A DNA stretch of 64,000 bases from Sporolactobacillus laevolacticus DSM 442 (GTDB lineage: Bacteria > Bacillota > Bacilli > Bacillales > Sporolactobacillaceae): positions 1 to 64,000 of the forward strand of contig NZ_AWTC01000008.1 in assembly GCF_000497245.1 (NCBI RefSeq), in the 5' to 3' direction. The notes under the pieces are model-generated. The model did not search any database. It saw nothing but the letters and a program-made list of their open reading frames with translations, and was not told the DNA's origin. A program made the translations under genes and the position numbers. Within the stretch, counting starts at the first letter, position 1; the number at the start of each line of letters is the position of its first letter. Shown one piece after another: positions 36,475 to 45,515 of the stretch.

Positions 36475-36711
36475 GATGTTTGTTACAAAGTATTGTTGTT
36501 TCAACCAATAACATGATTTGTAGATTTTCGTCCACCTATTGTTCACCATATATTCACATTATAAACGAAACTCGCCCTTACATAAAGCGCTTACATTCAT
36601 TTGAATGATCGTTAAAGGTACTGTTAGCTGATCAGCAAATACACGAATACACCGCGATTTTAGCCTTAGACACACGTATCTCATTTAGCCAAGAACAATC
36701 TATTATACGCA

Positions 36712-36750
36712 AAAAATCCGAAAAGCGAACAAATCGCGTTTCGGATTTTT
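36712..36750. terminator. Hairpin terminator after the NlpC/P60 gene
   Basis: AAAAATCCGAAA (36712-36723) pairs with TTTCGGATTTTT (36739-36750). It has T-runs in both directions; the minus-strand wall-hydrolase gene ends 55 bases away. Confidence 0.85.
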
Positions 36751-36804
36751 ATTATAAAGATTCAGCAAATTATCGTGTAAAGCAGTGATAGATCCGTCCT
36801 ATCA

Positions 36805-37965
36805 TTATATATACTTTCCAGGAATCAACAGGTGCTGTCCCGGATAAATAAGCGTTGACGACAGATTATTTGCTTTCATTATTTTATTTACCGTGACACC
36901 GTGGAGCGTCGCAATTTCCCATAGGCTGTCGCCTTTCTTTACTTGATAGGCACCTTCAGATTTTGAAGACTGGTTAGCTGCCACTGAATAGGAGGTCTGC
37001 GTTACCTGATTAGTAGAAGGCGCGGCTGAAGCAGACAGTTTCAATGTTTGTCCAGGATAAATCACATCTGATTTTAAACTGTTCGCAGATTTTAAAGCAC
37101 TTACCGACATACCATTTTTGTTAGCAATTGCCCACAAGCTGTCTCCGCTTTTTACAGTGTAAACTGATCCGGAAGTTTGCTGGCTGCTTGGTGCTGAACT
37201 TGGTGCAGATGGCTCCGCTGGTTCTGTCTTTGGCGCAGAAGAAGGGGACGCGGTTGACTCACCCGAAAGCTTCAGTACCTGACCTGGATAAATTGTATAA
37301 GACTTCAAGCCATTAAGAGATTTCAATTTGGAAACAGAGAGGCCATTTCTGTTGCCGATCGCCCACAAGCTGTCACCGCTTTTCACCGTATAGGTCTTTG
37401 CCGATGAATTAGCCCCGGACGGTTGCGAAGATTGAGCTGGTTGCGCTTGTTCCGGCGTTTTGTTTTCCTGAACCGGAGCAGTGACGCTGCTTCCTGTTTC
37501 CACGATCCGTCGAGCTGTTTTAAACCTTGGTTCCCAGTATGTTTGCGAACCGCCCCCGCTAAACACATTTGCGATATGTACACCAACTGTAATCTCCGAA
37601 CTAATCATTTGTCCGTTGCCGATATATATACCAACGTGATGAATACCGCCGTCGCCTGTTGTATCGAAGAATAGCAAGTCTCCGGGCTGTAGTTGATCTT
37701 TGGACACCTGGATTCCAACATTCGCTTGTTCAGCTGAGCTTCTTGGCAAAGAAACATTCATGACCTTGCTGTACATAAGTTGTGTAAATGACGAACAATC
37801 AAACACGGATTCAGAAAAGGAGGGTGCGCCATAAGCATACGGTTTGCCCTGATAAGCTAGTGCCTGATTGACGACATCCTGACCGGATGCAGCTAAGGCC
37901 TGTTGGCCGGTTGCCGAGAAAACGAGTCCTCCTACAATTGCAGCAGGAACAATGATTTTTTTCAT
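36805..37965 (-). CDS. NlpC/P60 wall hydrolase with three LysM repeats
   Basis: A 386-residue secreted protein: signal peptide (about 1-26), NlpC/P60 domain (27-155) with Cys57 in FDCSSF, His110 in HHVGIYIGNG and His130, then three LysM repeats (about 188-235, 265-312 and 338-384; YTVKSGDSLWAI, YTVKSGDSLWAI, YQVKKGDSLWEI). Ser/Pro-rich linkers separate them. It should cut gamma-D-Glu-diaminopimelate bonds while bound to peptidoglycan. In B. subtilis LytE, LytF and CwlS the LysM repeats come first; here the order is reversed. An extended -10 (TGCTATAAT, at 38042-38047) lies upstream. Confidence 0.93.
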   Translation of the reverse strand: MKKIIVPAAIVGGLVFSATGQQALAASGQDVVNQALAYQGKPYAYGAPSFSESVFDCSSFTQLMYSKVMNVSLPRSSAEQANVGIQVSKDQLQPGDLLFFDTTGDGGIHHVGIYIGNGQMISSEITVGVHIANVFSGGGSQTYWEPRFKTARRIVETGSSVTAPVQENKTPEQAQPAQSSQPSGANSSAKTYTVKSGDSLWAIGNRNGLSVSKLKSLNGLKSYTIYPGQVLKLSGESTASPSSAPKTEPAEPSAPSSAPSSQQTSGSVYTVKSGDSLWAIANKNGMSVSALKSANSLKSDVIYPGQTLKLSASAAPSTNQVTQTSYSVAANQSSKSEGAYQVKKGDSLWEIATLHGVTVNKIMKANNLSSTLIYPGQHLLIPGKYI

Positions 37966-38110
37966 AAAAAAACCGCCTCCTAAAATCCTGCTAAATGTTT
38001 GAATGGTAATCTATGTTTATGAACTGGGGCTCTTCTAAATTATTATAGCAGGTGAATCCAAGTTGTTACTAAAACTCTAAACAAATGTTTGTAAATAAAT
38101 GATTAATCTT

Positions 38111-39883
38111 TCATGGCATGACCGTTTCGCTAATTTGCACGTTTATCGTTTCAAGCTGTTCAATCAGACGCTCAGCGGTTAACGGTCGGGCAAACAAGTA
38201 ACCTTGCGCTAGCGCGCAATTTGTTTGTTTCAGAAACTGAACATGTTCAACGGTCTCAACACCCTCAGCAACGACCTGGAGATCCAATTCATTCGCCAGT
38301 GCAACGATCATTCTGACAAGTGCCACGTCATGCTGATCATGACGGTTGCCGCGTATAAAAGATTGATCAATCTTAAGTTGACTCAACGGCAACTGCTTCA
38401 AATAGTTCAATGAATTATAGCCCGTTCCGAAGTCATCTATGCTAATACTTACGCCAAGCTCTTCAAGTGCCTGCAGCTTCTGCGACATAACAAATAAATC
38501 AGCACCCGCCGTTTCGGTGATCTCAAGTTGAAGGCGTTCTGCCGGCAGATCAGCGTCGAGAAGGACCGACTGAACAAGTGTTACCAAATTTTCCTGAACG
38601 AGCTGACGGGGGGATAGATTAACCGAGACATTAAAGGGGTAACCTTGCTCATTCCACTGCTTTGTTTGCCGGCAAGCTGTCCTGAGCACCCATTCTCCAA
38701 TTTCTTCAATAAGCCCCAGCTCTTCTGCCATGGGTATAAAAACCCCAGGAGAGATCACACCGCGCACTGGATGGATCCAGCGAATAAGTGCCTCAGAACC
38801 AACGACCCTCCCGGCTTTCAGGTCAATTTGCGGCTGATAATGCAGCGTAAATTCATTGCGTTTCACCGCATGGCGCAAATCCATTTCAAGTTCCAGCCGC
38901 TTTCTTAAAGCGTTTAAGATACCGGGATTATAAAACTCATACTTACCGCGACTGTTCTTCTTAGCATAATGGATGGCGGCGATTGCGCATTGAATCAGCT
39001 TGCTTCCGGTATCCGCATCTTCAGGAAAGAAACTGACACCCATGGTAACGGACTCATACCAAGGTCTATCGTGTAGGTGGATGGGTGCTGTGAACGTGTT
39101 CATGATGCGCTTAATATGCATCTTAATGTCTGCCCTTGTCCTATTCTTGAACAGAATGGCAAACTCATCACCCCTATAGTGATAGACACGGTCTCCTTCG
39201 CATTCTTTCAGACGTTTTGCCGCTTCCTGAAGGAGCTTGTCTCCTGCCTCTCTGCCAATAGTGTCGTTTACTCTGTTCAAGCTATCAATATCGACAAACA
39301 CTAATGCAAGAGAAAGCGCGGGATTTTCAACCGTTTCGTGTTCGAGCCGTTTACGCAAGGCGACGCTGCCGGGAAGTTCGGTTACCGGGTCAATCAGGCT
39401 CTCTTTGTCTGTCTCGCTCTTCAAATAAGCGCGTTCTTCAACATCTGCAGTACCTACATAATGGCTGTGCTGTCCATCGATTCGCTGGCATTTTACAATT
39501 AGGGAGATGCGTGAACCGTCCCCTCTGATCACAACAAGCCGATCCTCAATTTCCTGCTTTTTCCCTTCTCTCAACTGCCTGATCAATAACGCAGTATCCT
39601 CTAAGTTTTGAAGGGAAACGACATCCTGCCACTTCATCTGCTTCAAAGTTTCGGCCGAATATCCGGTCAATTCACAAAGCCGGTCATTGACGTAAATAAA
39701 TGCGTCGGCTTTTATGATATAAGCGCCAATATGCAAGCTATCGGTAATTTTTCTAATGTTTTTTTCACTTTCTTCTTTAATCCGTAATCTCTGGATGTGA
39801 AAAAACATCAGTAAAGAAACTAAGCAAAGGAGAATAGCCAGAATCGCCGCAACGATAATCAGCCATTCGCTGTTAACAGACAT
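38111..39883 (-). CDS. Membrane PAS-GGDEF-EAL protein (cyclic-di-GMP turnover)
   Basis: About 590 residues: one N-terminal helix (about 8-30), PAS (45-160; YVNDRLCELTGYS), GGDEF (about 165-320) and EAL (about 335-580). The GGDEF site reads RGDEF, so synthase activity is doubtful. The EAL domain keeps SEALIRW, ETA, DDFGTGYNSL, LKID and EGVET, so phosphodiesterase activity is likely. ATG 39883 (MSVNSEW) has AGGTG nine bases upstream; the frame extends to 39937. It lies alone and is divergent from pdxK. Confidence 0.9.
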   Translation of the reverse strand: MSVNSEWLIIVAAILAILLCLVSLLMFFHIQRLRIKEESEKNIRKITDSLHIGAYIIKADAFIYVNDRLCELTGYSAETLKQMKWQDVVSLQNLEDTALLIRQLREGKKQEIEDRLVVIRGDGSRISLIVKCQRIDGQHSHYVGTADVEERAYLKSETDKESLIDPVTELPGSVALRKRLEHETVENPALSLALVFVDIDSLNRVNDTIGREAGDKLLQEAAKRLKECEGDRVYHYRGDEFAILFKNRTRADIKMHIKRIMNTFTAPIHLHDRPWYESVTMGVSFFPEDADTGSKLIQCAIAAIHYAKKNSRGKYEFYNPGILNALRKRLELEMDLRHAVKRNEFTLHYQPQIDLKAGRVVGSEALIRWIHPVRGVISPGVFIPMAEELGLIEEIGEWVLRTACRQTKQWNEQGYPFNVSVNLSPRQLVQENLVTLVQSVLLDADLPAERLQLEITETAGADLFVMSQKLQALEELGVSISIDDFGTGYNSLNYLKQLPLSQLKIDQSFIRGNRHDQHDVALVRMIVALANELDLQVVAEGVETVEHVQFLKQTNCALAQGYLFARPLTAERLIEQLETINVQISETVMP

Positions 39884-40124
39884 TGAAGAAAGCACCTGAT
39901 TCTCACATCCAAACCTGCTAATACAAATTAGCGACAATAATCTATATCTTATTTATCGGTTAGCATATCTTGCTATTTAATGACGAACTGTAAATTTCTC
40001 AAAAAGATTTACTATAACTCACTTGGCCTCTTCAGTAAATATAAGACGTTGACATAGTTTTTTCATGGTTTACTCATTATAATAAATTAAAAAGATAGCT
40101 TAGCCGTTCACAGGAGGATTGTTT

Positions 40125-40967
40125 ATGAGCGAACATTTTAAAGCAATGACGATTGCCGGATCCGATACAAGCGGAGGAGCCGGCATGCAAGCCGACTTAA
40201 AAACATTTCAGGAATTAGGCGTATACGGCATGACTGCACTGACGTGCATTGTCACCATGGATCCGTACAAACACTGGTCACATAGCGTCACAACTTTGGA
40301 CACAACGCTATTAAAAAAGCAATTAGACACGATTGTTGTCGGCATTGGTATTGATGCGATGAAAACAGGCATGCTTGGTTCTCCAGAAATTATTCGGATC
40401 GCTGCTGACGCTATTGAGAAAAACAATTTGGAACGAACGGTTATTGATCCTGTGATGGTCTGCAAAGGAGCGGAAGAAGAATTGCAGCCTGAATTGCAGC
40501 CTGAAAATACGTCAGCTATGCTCAAGCTGCTCATTCCCAAAGCACTAGTAACAACCCCAAATCTTTATGAAGCTGCCAGACTAACCGGGATGCAACGAAT
40601 TACGACCATTGATCAGATGAAGGAAGCAGCAGAAAAGATTGTTGCGCTTGGTGCAAAAAATGCGCTGGTTAAAGGCGGAAGTCGATTGCCTGATACCGAC
40701 CAGGCAATTGATGTACTTTATGACGGAAAAGACTTCCATATTATCGCGGATGAACGTGTGAATACACCCAACATCCACGGTGCCGGTTGCACATATGCTG
40801 CAGCAGTTACCGCGGAATTGGCCAAAGGAAATTCGGTGCTGAATGCCGTTAAAGTCGCCAAATCGTTCGTCACTGCCGGTATTCGTGCTTCATTCAGCCT
40901 GAACGATTACACCGGACCAACCGATCACAGCGCCTATAAAAAAGAAATAGCCGCAAAGCAAGCATGA
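40125..40967 (+). CDS. pdxK: Pyridoxine/HMP kinase PdxK
   Basis: A 280-residue ribokinase-superfamily enzyme close to B. subtilis PdxK, which phosphorylates pyridoxine, pyridoxal and HMP in vitamin B6 salvage. Signs are TIAGSDTSGGAGMQADLKTF, DAMKTGML, VIDPVMVCKG and the catalytic Cys-lid HGAGCTYAAAVTAEL. The GAATTGCAGCCT dodecamer is tandemly doubled at 40479-40502, giving ELQPELQPE, four residues more than expected. Start ATG 40125 has GGAGG seven bases upstream; the frame opens at a TTG at 40119. ThiD is the main alternative. Confidence 0.9.
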   Translation: MSEHFKAMTIAGSDTSGGAGMQADLKTFQELGVYGMTALTCIVTMDPYKHWSHSVTTLDTTLLKKQLDTIVVGIGIDAMKTGMLGSPEIIRIAADAIEKNNLERTVIDPVMVCKGAEEELQPELQPENTSAMLKLLIPKALVTTPNLYEAARLTGMQRITTIDQMKEAAEKIVALGAKNALVKGGSRLPDTDQAIDVLYDGKDFHIIADERVNTPNIHGAGCTYAAAVTAELAKGNSVLNAVKVAKSFVTAGIRASFSLNDYTGPTDHSAYKKEIAAKQA

Positions 40968-41085
40968 TCCATTTGAAGACATGCTTGGTCTTCACTTCGC
41001 CTTTTATCTATTCGCTTTTCGCGCTCCAGAATCCTTTTTTATGCGAATAATTTAGGCAAGTATTCTGGTATAAAGGAGCATGAAC

Positions 41086-41715
41086 ATGGAGAAAGCAATT
41101 TCTAATATTTTTTGCGTCGGCAGAAATTATGTGCTGCATGCACAGGAACTGAGCAATGCGGTTCCTGATTCACCGCTCTTTTTCTCAAAACCAACGCATG
41201 CTATTGTCCGGACAGATGGACAGACCTTTACGCTTCCGGGGGATCAAGGCGATGTGCATTATGAGGCAGAATGGGTAATCCATATTGGTCGCCCGTACTT
41301 TCCAGGGGCTAAAGCGGACGAACTGATTGACGGAATGGCGCTTGGCATTGATTTTACCTTGCGTGATACGCAAAGCGTTCTGAAGGAAAAAGGCTATCCA
41401 TGGCTAGCCGCTAAAGGGTTCCTTAATTCTGCACTTTTAACACCTTTCACCGACTTTCCAGGACTCGAGGCATGCAGTAAAATAGATTTCACACTTAATG
41501 TCAATGATAAGGAAGTTCAACGCGGGAATATCAGCCAAATGATCTTCAGTCCCCAAGCGCTGCTTGAATTTTGCGCGAAGCATTATGGACTGGATGCAGG
41601 GGATGTTATTTTCACAGGAACTCCGGCAGGCGTTGGAAAAATCGCAGATGGCGATCATCTCACGCTAAAATGGGGAACTGAGGTCGCCGGCGAAGCGATT
41701 GCTTCTTTAAACTGA
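41086..41715 (+). CDS. Fumarylacetoacetate hydrolase-family protein
   Basis: A 209-residue FAH-fold protein. Visible signs are CVGRNY, FFSKPTHAI, the metal-binding E-x-E in HYEAEWVIHIG, DFTLRDTQ, AKGFLNSA, and IFTGTPAGVGKI. Small members of this family are acylpyruvate hydrolases or oxaloacetate decarboxylases (FAHD1/YcgM type); which reaction applies is not clear. ATG 41086 has AAAGGAG at seven bases; another ATG six bases earlier is too close to that site. A single gene. Confidence 0.85.
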   Translation: MEKAISNIFCVGRNYVLHAQELSNAVPDSPLFFSKPTHAIVRTDGQTFTLPGDQGDVHYEAEWVIHIGRPYFPGAKADELIDGMALGIDFTLRDTQSVLKEKGYPWLAAKGFLNSALLTPFTDFPGLEACSKIDFTLNVNDKEVQRGNISQMIFSPQALLEFCAKHYGLDAGDVIFTGTPAGVGKIADGDHLTLKWGTEVAGEAIASLN

Positions 41716-41748
41716 ACACTAACCATTTATCTAAATCGGTAGTTAATA

Positions 41749-41784
41749 AAAAATCGTCGCGCACAACACGCAGGCGATTTTTTT
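41749..41784. terminator. Terminator between FAH and TetR genes
   Basis: AAAATCG (41750-41756) pairs with CGATTTT (41775-41781), with an A-run before it and a T-run after it, so it can serve both converging genes. Confidence 0.75.
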
Positions 41785-41791
41785 ATTGCCA

Positions 41792-42412
41792 TCAATGATT
41801 CTCTTCAACACGAAAACCGAATGTTTTTAGAGGACCTTGAGTCATAACAAGAAAGACTTTTCGAGCCATATCTTTTTCGGGAATACGCATTTGATTTTCA
41901 AACCACCAGCCAACAAGACCGATCATTCCGGAGGAAATAAAAATAGGCAGGATTTCCAGAGTCGACGGATCAGCTACCTGGCCAGGAAGCCCGATCAATT
42001 CTACTTCATGATGAAACTTTTTCAAAAATCTCTGCTGCATTCTGTGCCTGAACATCGGAATACCTTCATTAAACAGCATCGCACGGAAGAAGCGTTCATT
42101 TTCCCGAAAGTGTTCAAAAATCTTCAGAACAAATTGGATAATACGCTCCGGTATCACTTGTCCACCTACGAGATATTCATGTGGCTGAAACATATCTATT
42201 GTTGTCTCAAGCCCCTCTTCAATTACTTTTTCAAGCAAATCATATTTGTCTTGATAATGAAGATAGAAGGTACCCCGACCAATATTCGCCGCCGAAGCTA
42301 TATCTTTAACCGTAAGTTCATTAAAATTTTTCTTAAGAAGCAAATCGAGGAAGCGCGATTGGATCGCAAGACGTGTCTTCACCACGCGTAAATCTGTTGA
42401 ACCGGGATGCAT
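41792..42412 (-). CDS. TetR-family repressor
   Basis: A 206-residue regulator with an N-terminal TetR helix-turn-helix (LTVKDIASAANIGRGTFYLHYQDKYDLL) and a helical ligand domain of the YxaF/AcrR-like or TetR_C type. It is divergent from the ABC genes that start at 42579. A long palindrome in the shared promoter region is its likely operator, so it probably represses the exporter and itself, and an exported compound may release it. Confidence 0.9.
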   Translation of the reverse strand: MHPGSTDLRVVKTRLAIQSRFLDLLLKKNFNELTVKDIASAANIGRGTFYLHYQDKYDLLEKVIEEGLETTIDMFQPHEYLVGGQVIPERIIQFVLKIFEHFRENERFFRAMLFNEGIPMFRHRMQQRFLKKFHHEVELIGLPGQVADPSTLEILPIFISSGMIGLVGWWFENQMRIPEKDMARKVFLVMTQGPLKTFGFRVEENH

Positions 42413-42495
42413 CGTTGTACCTCCTGATTAACCATAGATAATTGACTTTTTTCATCCATGTGTTCATTAATGATCATTTTCACGACTATTGGCTA

Positions 42496-42551
42496 TTGAT
42501 CATTTGCCCATCCCATTCTATCATAATTAATGAACACAGTGTTCATTAATT
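42496..42551 (+). promoter_or_regulatory. Promoter and TetR operator of the ABC exporter
   Basis: TTGATC (42496-42501) and TATCAT (42519-42524) are 17 bp apart. A perfect palindrome with 12-bp arms, AATTAATGAACA (42525-42536) and TGTTCATTAATT (42540-42551), covers the start of transcription. A further half-site, TGTTCATTAAT (42462-42472), lies nearer the TetR gene. Confidence 0.8.
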
Positions 42552-42578
42552 ACTAACGAAACTAAGGGTGTGATGAAC

Positions 42579-43304
42579 GTGAGTTACCCAGTGAAAGGAG
42601 AGCATCTTCACAAACGATTTAAGAACCAAATTGTGCTGGATGATGTATCTCTTACGCTTCAAGAAGGCGAAATTTACGGTCTGATTGGTCCGTCCGGATC
42701 CGGAAAAACGACACTCGTCAGAATCTTGCTCGGCCTTGAAAAAGCGGACAGCGGCAATGTGGAACTCTTTGAGCAACGGCCAACTCTGAATGCTTTCCGT
42801 TCACTTGGCTATATGGCCCAGTCCGATGCATTATACAACGAATTAAGTGCCTACCAAAACCTTGATTTTTTCGCGTCTATTCAAGGGATGGGCGGAAAAG
42901 AAAAAAAACAGCGTATTCTTGAAGTGGCAAAAAGCGTTGACCTGGAAAAGGATCTTAAGAAAAACGTCGCTCAATTTTCAGGTGGCATGAAGAGGCGCCT
43001 GTCGCTGGCAGCTGCGCTTGTCCATAGTCCGCGTCTTTACCTGCTCGACGAACCGACAGTCGGGTTGGATCCGATGATTCGGCGCAATATCTGGACTCTC
43101 TTTCATTATTTGAAAGGAAAAGGGGCAACGATCATTGTCACCACGCACGTCATGGACGAAGTGGCTCAGTGTGATCGTGTGGGACTGCTAAGTGAGGGTA
43201 AAATTATCGCACAGGGCGCACCAAGGGATTTGATGGCTCAATACGGGGTGCCATCCGTTGAAGAAATTTTCATCGCGATTGAGAAGGAAGGCGCGAAGAA
43301 ATGA
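42579..43304 (+). CDS. ABC exporter ATPase
   Basis: About 241 residues: Walker A GPSGSGKTT, signature QFSGGMKRR, Walker B LYLLDEPTVGLD, and VTTHVMDEV. GTG 42579 has AAGGGTG eight bases upstream; GTG 42570 and ATG 42573 are in frame but too close to it. It overlaps the permease gene by four bases. Type: two-component ABC-2 drug or peptide exporter. Confidence 0.9.
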   Translation: MSYPVKGEHLHKRFKNQIVLDDVSLTLQEGEIYGLIGPSGSGKTTLVRILLGLEKADSGNVELFEQRPTLNAFRSLGYMAQSDALYNELSAYQNLDFFASIQGMGGKEKKQRILEVAKSVDLEKDLKKNVAQFSGGMKRRLSLAAALVHSPRLYLLDEPTVGLDPMIRRNIWTLFHYLKGKGATIIVTTHVMDEVAQCDRVGLLSEGKIIAQGAPRDLMAQYGVPSVEEIFIAIEKEGAKK

Positions 43305-44509
43305 GAAACCTGTTTGCGATGGCGCGGCGTATCATCCATCAAATCGTTCGTGACAAACGGACCTTGGCCTTGCTGATTATCGCACCGCTTCTAATCCTGA
43401 CTCTTGTCTGGTATATCTTTGGAGCAAAAGCTTCCGAACCGAATCTTGCTATTATTCATTATAAATCTTCAGACTTGCTGCCCGCCTTCAAATCTGCTGA
43501 TTATGAACGAATGAGTCCGCTTCAGGCAAGGCAATCACTGGCTGATAAAAAGATCGATGCTTACGTTGATTTGAAAACTCCAGTCAAGGTGCATCTGGAA
43601 GGCAGCGATCCTTCCCGAAACGGTCTTGCCATGAGCAAAATTCAAAAATCGATGCAAGCTGTTCAGCAAATTAATGTGAAAAAAATGAAAACTGAGTTAA
43701 CCGGCGCAATTCAAACGCAACAAAAAACGATTCAGGCACAGCAACAAACTTTACGACAAATGACGGAAGTGATGCAACGTTACGCACCGTCTGCGCTTGC
43801 AACGATCATGCAGAATGCACCTAAAGGTGAAAAGCCGCACGCAGCTGCAGCACCAGAGAAGGTGAAACTGGACGTCACTTATTTGCATGGCAATGATGAC
43901 CTGAACACCTTTGACTCCTTTGGCCCTGCTATGGTTGGTATATTCGTCTTCTTGTTTATTTTCATGATTGGCGGCGTCTCCTTCCTGCGCGAACGGACAA
44001 CTGGAACTCTGGACAGACTGATGGCTTCACCAATAAAGAACTATCAAATCATTTGGGGCTACATGATTGGATTCGGACTGTTTGTGATCGTTCAATCGTT
44101 CATTCTGACCTGTTATATTGTTTATGTCCTGAACATTTACGACATTGGTCACTTGCTGGATGTCCTGATCATTGTTTTCATCTTGTCGTTCAGTGCACTG
44201 TCGCTCAGTATACTGCTCTCGACCTTTGCATCGAACGAGCTGCAGATGTTTCAATTTATACCGCTCGTTATTGTGCCGCAGGTCTTCTTATCCGGGCTGT
44301 TCCCTATTGATACATTACCCGGATGGGTCAGGGCGCTTGGCAATCTAATGCCGATTCACTACTCAACCGAAGCACTTCGTAACATCATGATTCGCGGTAC
44401 TGGATTTTCCGGTTGGTGGTTCGATGGATTGATTCTTGTTCTCTTTTCAATTGTCTTTATCGCCATTAATATTTTGGTCATCCGGGCATCAAGACCCGTT
44501 GTTGATTAA
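43301..44509 (+). CDS. ABC-2 permease with glutamine-rich outer loop
   Basis: A 402-residue membrane protein with one N-terminal helix, a large extracellular domain (about residues 45-200) and five or six C-terminal helices (SFLRERTTGTLDRLMASP before them). The outer domain has a Gln-rich stretch, likely coiled coil, near residues 130-155. It is co-translated with the ATPase through an ATGA overlap. Confidence 0.88.
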   Translation: MRNLFAMARRIIHQIVRDKRTLALLIIAPLLILTLVWYIFGAKASEPNLAIIHYKSSDLLPAFKSADYERMSPLQARQSLADKKIDAYVDLKTPVKVHLEGSDPSRNGLAMSKIQKSMQAVQQINVKKMKTELTGAIQTQQKTIQAQQQTLRQMTEVMQRYAPSALATIMQNAPKGEKPHAAAAPEKVKLDVTYLHGNDDLNTFDSFGPAMVGIFVFLFIFMIGGVSFLRERTTGTLDRLMASPIKNYQIIWGYMIGFGLFVIVQSFILTCYIVYVLNIYDIGHLLDVLIIVFILSFSALSLSILLSTFASNELQMFQFIPLVIVPQVFLSGLFPIDTLPGWVRALGNLMPIHYSTEALRNIMIRGTGFSGWWFDGLILVLFSIVFIAINILVIRASRPVVD

Positions 44510-44523
44510 CATACATGGCCATG

Positions 44524-44557
44524 AAAAAGGCTGCGCCTCAATAGGTGCAGCCTTTTT
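44524..44557. terminator. Bidirectional terminator, exporter / IIA-Glc
   Basis: AAAAAGGCTGCGCCT (44524-44538) pairs with AGGTGCAGCCTTTTT (44543-44557), giving T-runs both ways between converging genes. Confidence 0.92.
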
Positions 44558-44569
44558 CGCATGTACTGT

Positions 44570-45079
44570 TTATGCCTGGATTGTTACTTTATTATTATCA
44601 ATGATTACTTTTTCACCATCTTTTAAATTGGTGAAAACAACGGATGTAATTATAGAAGGAACCTTTTCGGCAATCTTATCAAAGTCGACCTTTAAAATCG
44701 GTTCACCCTTTTTTACATTGGCGCCGTCTTTTGCCAAAGCAGTGAATCCTTCGCCTTTAAGAGAAACCGTTTCCAATCCAACATGAATTAATAGCTCCCT
44801 GCCCTCATTTGACTTAAGAGAAATCGCATGTTTCGTTGGAAATATATTGGTGATTTTACCATCAATGGGGGAGCGAACGATGTTGTTTTCCGGAATAATC
44901 GCAAAGCCGTCTCCCATCATTTTTTGTGAAAAAACTGGATCGGGAACTTCAGTAACTGGTACGACCTTGCCCTTCAGCGGCATGTAAAATTCACCCGCAG
45001 CAGCAATTTCTTCTTCACTTGGCTCCAGTTGATTCGTATCCAATTCACTTTTGTTGAACAATTTTTTAAGAAAGCCCAT
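44570..45079 (-). CDS. PTS glucose-type IIA protein (Crr/YpqE-like)
   Basis: A 169-residue stand-alone EIIA-Glc. The phosphorylated His99 lies in ELLIHVGLETV, with the partner His84 in PTKHAISLKS; YMPLKGKVVPVTEV and SPIDGKI are also typical. B. subtilis YpqE is the nearest kind. It would carry phosphate from HPr to EIIBC proteins lacking their own IIA; no such protein adjoins it. ATG 45079 (MGFLKK) follows AGGTGGTCAGGG; the frame extends to 45106. Confidence 0.92.
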   Translation of the reverse strand: MGFLKKLFNKSELDTNQLEPSEEEIAAAGEFYMPLKGKVVPVTEVPDPVFSQKMMGDGFAIIPENNIVRSPIDGKITNIFPTKHAISLKSNEGRELLIHVGLETVSLKGEGFTALAKDGANVKKGEPILKVDFDKIAEKVPSIITSVVFTNLKDGEKVIIDNNKVTIQA

Positions 45080-45206
45080 CCCTGACCACCTCTCCACAAA
45101 GTGCATGAATAACTCGTTAAATTAAATATACTGTTCATCATCCATTTAGGCAAATTTGTCGCACTATGCGAATACAAGGGGAATTATAGAATTTTTACAT
45201 AGAAAA

Positions 45207-45373
45207 GCTTTGTTAAACTTGCCTGTTCATTTTCGCTTCATGTGCTCGCTTTCCGCGGGCAATCCGCGAGCCTCCTCGCTCGGCACCTCGCTGCGGGGTC
45301 TCGCCTGGCTCGCTGTTCCCGCAGGAGTCTCGCACCTTCCGCTCCAATCAACAGAGTAGAAAAATCAACATTG
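45207..45373. repeat. MITE-like dispersed repeat, long copy
   Basis: A 167-bp copy of the element also seen at 31101-31203. The centre is GC-rich and self-complementary (CCGCGGGC with related stems, CTGCGGGGTCTCGC, CCCGCAGGAGTC). The outer parts are AT-rich with imperfect inverted ends. Similar repeats are, from memory, scattered between genes in other Bacillaceae. No coding content is credible. The rest of 45080-45515 holds the alpha-galactosidase upstream region with a weak cre-like site (45426-45440). Confidence 0.8.
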
Positions 45374-45515
45374 AGCTTTAACATAGCCAATAGAAAAATA
45401 AAAAAAGATTATTTTTTTCAAATGCAAGAATGCGCTTACTTTACAACCATCATGCCCTGAATTAAAATCAATTCAGCTACAGTTCACAATAAAAAGGATA
45501 TGTGGAGGATTCATT

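Noticed and set aside
45207-45373. Short plus-strand open frames within the GC-rich repeat
   Set aside because: They lie wholly in a dispersed repeat with no ribosome site; the other repeat copy does not preserve the frames.
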